Assembly: GCA_000467715.1 (NCBI GenBank)
Contig: AJFK01000975.1
Coordinates: 1 to 48,496, forward strand
Source of the DNA: Hysterium pulicare CBS 123377
Lineage: Eukaryota > Ascomycota > Dothideomycetes > Hysteriales > Hysteriaceae
DNA: 48,496 nucleotides
Direction of reading: 5' to 3'
Of this stretch, positions 42,673 to 48,496 are shown piece by piece. Made by a program: the position numbers and the translations under genes. The notes under the pieces are model-generated. The model was given only the letters and a program-made list of their open reading frames with translations. It made no database searches and was not told the DNA's origin. Position 1 is the first letter of the stretch. Every line of letters begins with the position of its first letter.

Positions 42673-44541
42673 TCACAACTCCAAAGTCCCAATCCGACTC
42701 CCAACATTCCCACCGCTGCCCCACGGCCCCTCAGCAACGCGTCGCCTCAGCATCCCTTCCACATCCGCCCTCCCACCCAACTGCTTCACCCTCTCCTCAA
42801 GTGCCCTTAACAACCCGAATTTCGCCATCGCAACCAGATACGCCGCGCTCTCCGCATCCCCTCTCCCACCCACCAGCCCCGAGAATTGAGTCGCGGGCTT
42901 CATGAGATAGGGTAGAACCCCACCGCTGATGCTCGGTTCAAGAATGACTTCGACACCTGTGCATGGGAAAGAGGAGAGGCGAAGGAGAATGGGGTCCGAG
43001 GAGGCTGTTGTGTGGTCGATTGGGGCGGTAGACCAGTTTGAGGTTATGATTGCGCGGAGGAGGAGGAGGGATGCTAGGGCTGTTTCTTTCATGGCGATGG
43101 TCTCCGCATGCTTGACTATGTCTGTGAAGAAGGTGGCGTGTTTGGTTAGGAAGAGGGAGAGGAGGAGACGGGCGTGGGATTTTTCGGTCTCGTGGCGTGA
43201 GGGCGTTACGTGGATTTGAGCGGGGGAGGGGAGTGGGTAGGTTAGTTCGACGTCGATGGGGCCGTGGAAAATGGTTGCGAGGGTTTTGAGGGCGTCGGGG
43301 TTTGTGCGGGTTATGGGTATGCTGAGAATAGGACTTTCGGACCAGGATATGTTGGTGGATGTTTGAGGGATGAGGCTTGTGCGTGGAAGGGAGGCGAGGA
43401 CATGCAGGTCTTCGGGCATGCAGTTGGGGATGACTCGAGAGAGACGGTTGAGGATGGTGGACTTTTCTGCACTGCGCTCGAAGTTGTCTAGGTAGGTAGA
43501 GGCGTAGACGGAGATGTAATTTGCGGAGGGGGACTTGAGGAATGTTTGTTCGATTGAGTGATCGTCCGTCATGTAGAGATTGAGCATGTCTTTGTGGATT
43601 GAGCGTGATTTGAGCCATTCTAGGGATACGCTAGAGTCGTTAGTTGCTGGCGCTGCGGTCTTGACCGTTGCTATGAGATCTGAGAAGAAGTTGACAAGAC
43701 TCATGTGCATCAAGATGTCGTCATTTGTATCGACCATTTTAAGCGCGGCGAAATGTAAGAGGCCCTCTCCGTCCTTGAGACCGACGTGCTTCTCGATCTC
43801 GGGGTGGTGGCTTGAAGTGATGATATCCCAATCTAGAGCTCCGACTTTAGGAAGCCACTCCATGAATCTGGCTTGAGCAATTGTCTTATCCCGTTTGCTG
43901 AGTGGGACTTCATCCCCGATAGGAAGAGACTTGTGACTGCAGAAAAGGAAGAATAAGCTGTAGATATCTTTGTCCTCGAACAAGCGTTTCCACATCGGTC
44001 CTCTGCCATACAAGCTCACACCAGCTGGACTTAGCTCATCGGGTAGACTTTTAGAGACCGTTAATAGGGATATCAGGAATCCTCCTGCTTTTGAAGCGAC
44101 GCCAGTGTCAGGTGTACATAGCCATAATCGAACTACAGCTTGGACAACCTCAGGCTTGTTTGCGAGTTTATCCGCATGGTTCCCGCTCGCTGCAGCTTTT
44201 TCAAGCAAGGAGAGGATCAGTTCATGAAACGGGCTGGCCGATAGATCTAGCCCCATACGGAAGTCCAGGTCCTTCACATGATCGAAGCTGTAGGGTTCAG
44301 ACAGCTTCTGGATGAACTGATTCAGCGGAGAAGGATCTTGCTGTAGATTCGGGAGAAGCTGTGCGATTTGAAAGAAGAGTGGCTGGGTCTCTTGCCACGT
44401 TCGACTTCGGTACTCGGGGGTTGAGGTGTAGAGTTCGCATTGCTCTAGAAGCTGGACATCGAGAGGTACAGTAGGGTCCTCGTCTACCTTTTGTAGATGA
44501 CCGGAGAGATCGATCAAGACTGTTGGAGGAGAGGTAGACAT
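42673..44541 (-). CDS. HSM3/PSMD5-like proteasome assembly chaperone (622 aa)
   Basis: Single exon from ATG 44541 (MSTSPPTVLIDLSGHLQKV) to 42673. The protein is helical and Leu-rich throughout, like an ARM/HEAT-type solenoid. The motif KPEVVQAVVRLWLCTPDTGV followed by ASKAGGFLISLL is characteristic of the HSM3/PSMD5 (S5b) group. These chaperones bind Rpt1 during assembly of the 19S regulatory particle; yeast Hsm3 was first described in mismatch repair. The C-terminus (YLVAMAKFGLLRALEERVKQ, then GTLEL) is complete. Family assignment rests on motif memory and overall shape, so the name is moderately sure. Confidence 0.65.
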   Translation of the reverse strand: MSTSPPTVLIDLSGHLQKVDEDPTVPLDVQLLEQCELYTSTPEYRSRTWQETQPLFFQIAQLLPNLQQDPSPLNQFIQKLSEPYSFDHVKDLDFRMGLDLSASPFHELILSLLEKAAASGNHADKLANKPEVVQAVVRLWLCTPDTGVASKAGGFLISLLTVSKSLPDELSPAGVSLYGRGPMWKRLFEDKDIYSLFFLFCSHKSLPIGDEVPLSKRDKTIAQARFMEWLPKVGALDWDIITSSHHPEIEKHVGLKDGEGLLHFAALKMVDTNDDILMHMSLVNFFSDLIATVKTAAPATNDSSVSLEWLKSRSIHKDMLNLYMTDDHSIEQTFLKSPSANYISVYASTYLDNFERSAEKSTILNRLSRVIPNCMPEDLHVLASLPRTSLIPQTSTNISWSESPILSIPITRTNPDALKTLATIFHGPIDVELTYPLPSPAQIHVTPSRHETEKSHARLLLSLFLTKHATFFTDIVKHAETIAMKETALASLLLLRAIITSNWSTAPIDHTTASSDPILLRLSSFPCTGVEVILEPSISGGVLPYLMKPATQFSGLVGGRGDAESAAYLVAMAKFGLLRALEERVKQLGGRADVEGMLRRRVAEGPWGSGGNVGSRIGTLEL

Positions 44542-45246
44542 CGTGAAAAAAGTTCTAGGTATCCTCTAGACAAATTAAATGGCTGGTGATTCGCGCGAGC
44601 CTTTGATGTATCCGATGGACGAGACCATGTAAACAGTGGCAAGGTTGTTTAGAAATGGGAAAGAATGTTCTGGTGTGCCTCGCGTAAGGTAGAGTAAATA
44701 CCTAGGTAGGCACAGGAGTAACGTATCACGTGCTTCATAGAAAGAAGAGGATGAATACAAATAGGAGACGAGGTGAATGTGAAGCTCACTCACCTCTCCG
44801 GAGCTCCGGAATAGCTCTGACGTCAACTGAAGCTTGCTGGCTGAAGTGAATGAGCCCTCATCGACTGTTCACGCCGTCCCAGGGTTCTCCGAGCAGAATA
44901 CCTTGTTCAAGGAGGCATAATAGTATTTGAATCTATTGTATCACGAACAACAGGCAGCCGTTGGGTGTAGGTGACGGAAGAGCAGTTTGGCCGGCGTGGG
45001 GCGGTAGGCGATGGCACCCCACCATACAAATTCAGCGCTACGAGCTTCACCCAGAAATTTTCCTTCACCGCAAAACTCAACGTCAAACCCTTTCCACAAT
45101 AATTCTGCCTGCACTGAACACCTCTCCAAGACCATGCTCCTGCTATCCTCAATAGCATTGCTTTCTCTCTCTTTCTCCCTGCACTGCCGGTAGCGAAGCG
45201 CCAACGCCTGCCCTCGTCACACTCTGCACACACTTCGAACGGAAAC
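44542..45246. promoter_or_regulatory. Divergent promoter region, HSM3-like and Rpc31 genes
   Basis: About 700 bp between divergent starts. It contains cctaggtagg (about 44699-44710) and tandem ccggagctccgga (about 44798-44812), a short palindrome. No gene supported. Confidence 0.45.
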
Positions 45247-46398
45247 ATGTCACGAGGCGGGCGTGGAGGCACACGGGGTGGGGGAGGAGCTGGCCGTGGT
45301 GGAAAGGGCGGCAAGGTCAAGATAGCTGGCGTCGATATGCCCTGGGACTTGACTGGCTTGGAGGTTAAGACAACGCCAGCAGAGCTCTATCCCGTGAGTT
45401 TGACATTCCTTTGTCGCTTCTTCTCAAGCTCCAACACAACACCATCGCTTTGTCTACCGCTCCCCGCCTGTCGCACCCTACACCTCCCAACAACACCACC
45501 TTCAACCACATCATTATCGTTATCATGTCGCGTCAGCAATGCCTCAGCGCCAACCCCAGCAAGACGATGCAACCACCCTCTCGAAGCCATTCGAGCATTA
45601 TGACCCTTTCCCCAAAGCTCCCGGCAATCTCACGCTAAGTCATGCGTTCTATGGACTAAGAGATGGACAGCCTATACCACCACCGCAAGCCGCACCTGCG
45701 ACATCCGACGAGAAATCTGCAAGCCAACGATACCGTGCGTTACGCGATCGCATCCACGAAGGTCCGCTATACACTATACTGGGCGATGGAGTCAAGGTTG
45801 GCGAGAAGAGGAAAGCGGACGAGCCACCCCCGCCTCCAGGCGCCCTGTTCGATCCCTTCACAGGCACGCAGACCTACACGGCGAAGTATATGAAGCAGCG
45901 GAGGAAAATACCAAAGTTGGATACAAGGCCCTATGGTGAGTTTGGGGGACATAATTGCAGGCATTGTTGGGACGAGGTCTGACCGATGCGCTATCAGTCG
46001 TGCACTTCTTCCCAGCCGAACTACGCTCGATGCTCGACTCGGCACCGAAAACGAACGGCGCAGTTAACGGCGATGAACCACCATCGAAGAAGCGAAAACT
46101 CCTGACGATCTCGCGCGCAACTGCGATGACGAAACTCGAGCGACTGGAGATGGAAGAGGAGCAGCGACGCGCAGAGGCGGAACAAGCTGAGCAGGAAGAG
46201 GAAGAAGAGGAAGACGATGAAGATGAGGAGGAGGAGAAAGAGCCCGAGGTCATTGAAGACGACGATAACCTTTCCGCCGTTTCCGAAGACTCCGAGGATG
46301 CGGATGACGATTACAACGCCGAGAAGTACTATGATAACGGGGAGGACGACTTTGGCGGAGATGATGGCGGTGGTCACGACGATAACTACTATGATTGA
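45247..46398 (+). CDS. RPC31: DNA-directed RNA polymerase III subunit C31 (Rpc31; 311 aa)
   Basis: Three exons. Exon 1 is 45247-45393 (MSRGGRGGTRGGGGAGRGGK, then VDMPWDLTGLEV). Exon 2 ends at 45935 and most likely begins at 45548, after an in-phase AG. Exon 3 is 45998-46398. Intron 2 is 62 bp (donor GTGAGT, acceptor TCAG). With this choice the total is 936 nt, 312 codons. Family marks are the Gly/Arg-rich start, LRDRIHEGPLYTILGD in the middle, VVHFFPAELRSML, and a long Glu/Asp tail ending NAEKYYDNGEDDFGGDDGG. Rpc31 belongs to the Pol III-specific C31/C82/C34 trimer needed for initiation at tRNA and 5S genes. The exact start of exon 2 is the weak point: the 154-bp first intron lacks a clear branch site. 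Confidence 0.85.
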
Positions 46399-47847
46399 GG
46401 TTATGGCGTCTCGGCCGTAACAGCAATCACCTTGCATTATTCGATTCTTGGTTCTATATTGGAGGAGTCAGCACATCCTTCACAATTATGACTTGCATCG
46501 AGCGAATGGCGTTACTTTTCTGGTATATTATTGCCAGGCAACATCCCGGCATCCTCATGGCCTATGGGTTGATTAATTCAATCTGTGCTTCGATTCCCAG
46601 CTAGATAGATTATTCCTGCTCTGCTGCGGGGAATATAATATTGACTCCATTTCGTCTGCAGCTTACTTGTGAATAATATGGACATGACTATCAGATGGTG
46701 GATATGTAACTCGATTAGACCTTAACGCGTACCCTTAGTATGAGATAGCTTCATTCTTTCATGATCCAAGACCGGGGAAAGTGAGAGGGGTTTGGCTCAG
46801 GGGACTGCATTTCCCGATTGGAGTGTGTTTTGAAGACTCGCGAATTATGTCTGACGATGGCGTGTAAACCTCCGCACTTAACAGGGTCGGCATCACTAGT
46901 AATACAATTGCTGGTGTGGGCGTGATGGTCGTACTCGTGATATATTAAGGCTGTGTTCGGTAAAGTATGCAGACGGTGCAATCTATCAGGGGTGGATTCT
47001 GCCCACAAGACAGATGGGAATCCTCAATACAAGTGTATGCTTCTTTGTTACTCAGATTAGACGTGATTATCTGGTACATCTCGGAAAACCTAAGCCCGCG
47101 CGTGAATGGATAGAGCAAGGTATTTCTCGTCCCTTAAAAGCGGATTTTCCCAGTACAGCAGAAGCAGACATGCATTAAGTCTTCCATAAGTAGCATAAAA
47201 ATATGAGTCTATGCCAAGGGCTCTAATCCAATGATAGGTATCTGGATGGTGTGAAGAGACATTGAACGTTATTAATTTTACCAATTTATTTGGTTATAGA
47301 ACATATAGAACGAGTAGTATTGAAGATTTATTACTATTAGAACAAGCAGTTGACGGGAGCGCTATCCTATTGGAGGAACTACGGCAACGCTACCAAGGTT
47401 TACCTACCTAGTTCTATCTACTCCTCGCCTAGGTAGGTAGCCAGTCGAGTAGCATCAGATTCCATCAGATTCCCAAATTTTGTTAGAGGATATGAGAAAG
47501 CATGATCGAGGATGTAAACCATAAGAATAGAACGACCAAAAGACGGAGGCAAGCTTGTGCGCAGGGCGCCCTTCTTCAATCTAGCATTACAGCTTTGCTA
47601 AGCTCACTATTTAGTTGACGACTTTTGATTGGTATTATTAATAATCTGCTAAGTTGATCACTATAGGCCTATATTTATGAGTAAACACCAGAATGATTCC
47701 CAATTGTGATACTTTTCTACTTTTGCGTGCTCGAAGATCATTATTGTATACCCACTGCCATATTCCGTCTCTCTTGTATAGATTCGAAGTCCCCAAATAT
47801 TCCAGTAAAAGCGTGTAGTCATCTTAGTTAATGTTCTTTCTGCGATT
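46399..47847. other. Intergenic
   Basis: 1.45 kb with no supported gene. 47260-47340 is AT-rich. An 11-bp inverted repeat lies at 47401-47439 (separate entry). Confidence 0.5.
47401..47439. repeat. Perfect 11-bp inverted repeat with 17-base loop
   Basis: TACCTACCTAG (47401-47411) and CTAGGTAGGTA (47429-47439). It could form a hairpin or be a dyad binding site. The same CCTAGGTAGG core recurs near 44700. Function unknown. Confidence 0.6.
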
Positions 47848-48359
47848 ATGGAAGAAACTTTCGCATACAAATCATTCACCATAACTTCGATTGGGGGCAG
47901 CCAGCACGCTCTACGCCTAGCCGTCTCGAACCCTCCGATAAATCTAATCGACCAAACGCTGTTAGATGACCTGCATGCCTTTTCAACTCTATCGGAAACT
48001 TGCCAAACGCGCCAAACGTCGTCGTCATATCAAGCAACGACCCCAAAATCTGGATCTCACATCTCGACTTGCACATCATCAGCGCCAAATACCCCTTACC
48101 CGCAGATCAGGATGCCGCTCGGCTCCTGCATCTTCTGGGGGAGATTCTGCACTCATTCAATACACTCCCTACCATCTTCGTCGCCGAGATAAACGGGCTC
48201 GCTGTTGGCGGAGGGAACGAGTTCCTGCTAAACATAGACATGCAATTCGCAGGTCCCTCTGCCCGCTTCGGAATCCCAAAACTCGCTGGAGGTGTCATTC
48301 ACGGCGGAGGATTGCAGAGATTGACAAAGCTGATCAGGCCGGAGAGAGCATTGGAATGA
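47848..48359 (+). pseudogene. Enoyl-CoA hydratase/isomerase (crotonase) relic
   Basis: Frame 1 from ATG 47848 gives the family N-terminus (MEETFAYKSFTITSIGG, SNPPINLIDQTLLDDL). Near 47990-48000 homology moves to frame 3 (LPNAPNVVVISSNDPKIWIS) and continues through the oxyanion-hole region AEINGLAVGGGNEFLL and FGIPKLAGGVIHGGGLQRLT. A one-base loss at about 47995 explains the shift; no intron fits. The frame stops at 48357-48359 right after RPERALE, where intact members continue for some 90 residues, so the end is missing too. It would have acted on acyl-CoA substrates. Decayed copy, or damaged by proximity to the contig end. Confidence 0.7.
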
Positions 48360-48474
48360 TAACGAGTACGGAAATTTGGCAAAGCTCGGCATCATCGGCT
48401 CAACTATTACTGGAATAGCATAGCCCAGAGAATGAATCAAGGACCGATTCTGCAGACCTAGTGAAGTTGAATAG

Positions 48475-48496
48475 CCCCCCCCCCCCCCCCCCCCCC
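48475..48496. repeat. Terminal poly-C run (22 C)
   Basis: Unbroken C from 48475 to the last base. No telomere-like hexamers precede it. Most likely a contig-end or homopolymer assembly artefact. Confidence 0.75.

Noticed and set aside
48475-48496. Poly-C end as a telomere
   Set aside because: No TTAGGG/CCCTAA units; a pure C run is more likely an assembly artefact.
1-48496. CRISPR arrays, rRNA genes, long terminal repeats
   Set aside because: No regularly spaced repeats, no rRNA-like conserved stretches and no matching long terminal repeats were seen on reading both strands.

Overview
The window reads as nuclear DNA of a filamentous ascomycete (Pezizomycotina). The genes carry short introns of about 40-85 bp with GTAAGT/GTATGT-like donors, CTAAC-like branch sites and AG acceptors. 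AT-rich, TpA-rich islands and CAA-to-TAA or CGA-to-TGA stop mutations in a dead NLR-like gene look like RIP. A Leotiomycete is a reasonable guess that the sequence does not prove. All gene models were assembled by eye by joining exons whose phases agree.

Layout. 1-3 kb: 5'-truncated, stop-riddled NACHT-ankyrin relic. 4.0-4.4 kb: three-exon gene for a 77-residue secreted protein with eight cysteines. 5-7.5 kb: two frameshifted F-box paralogues. 8-11 kb: NmrA-like reductase (four exons) beside a Zn2Cys6 regulator. 11-13 kb: AT-rich, RIP-like desert. 13.4-14.1 kb: GH11 xylanase. 16.5-21.3 kb: three more F-box paralogues, one frameshifted. 22.4-33.2 kb: mostly conserved genes, namely an Ish1/Msc1-type ER protein ending in KDEL, a probable mitochondrial small protein, a 2EXR protein, a two-TM protein, a Zrg17-like zinc transporter and an RBR E3 ligase. 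33.9-41.3 kb: an accessory block of 2EXR genes plus genes whose N-termini resemble the histone H3 tail. 42.7-46.4 kb: HSM3/PSMD5-like proteasome chaperone and RNA polymerase III subunit Rpc31. The window ends in a decayed crotonase gene and a run of 22 C.

The most unusual part is 36.7-41.3 kb. Two neighbouring ORFs (38327 and 39957) start with clear H3-tail sequence, about 17 of 24 and 17 of 21 residues identical by eye, yet both replace K4 and K9 while keeping K14. The 39957 leader is homologous to the leader of the 36678 gene, where intron phases join it in frame, through a basic 78-nt exon, to a 2EXR domain. This suggests a family of H3-tail-like/2EXR chimeric proteins. In the 39957 copy a 132-bp Tourist-like MITE (12-bp perfect TIRs, TTA target duplication) sits between the tail exons and the 2EXR exon, and the frame no longer closes.

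A second theme is expansion and decay. Five F-box paralogues share a Cys/His module and three are broken by a one-base shift; one of five 2EXR loci is clearly dead and another is doubtful. Housekeeping genes alternate with these fast-evolving accessory blocks.
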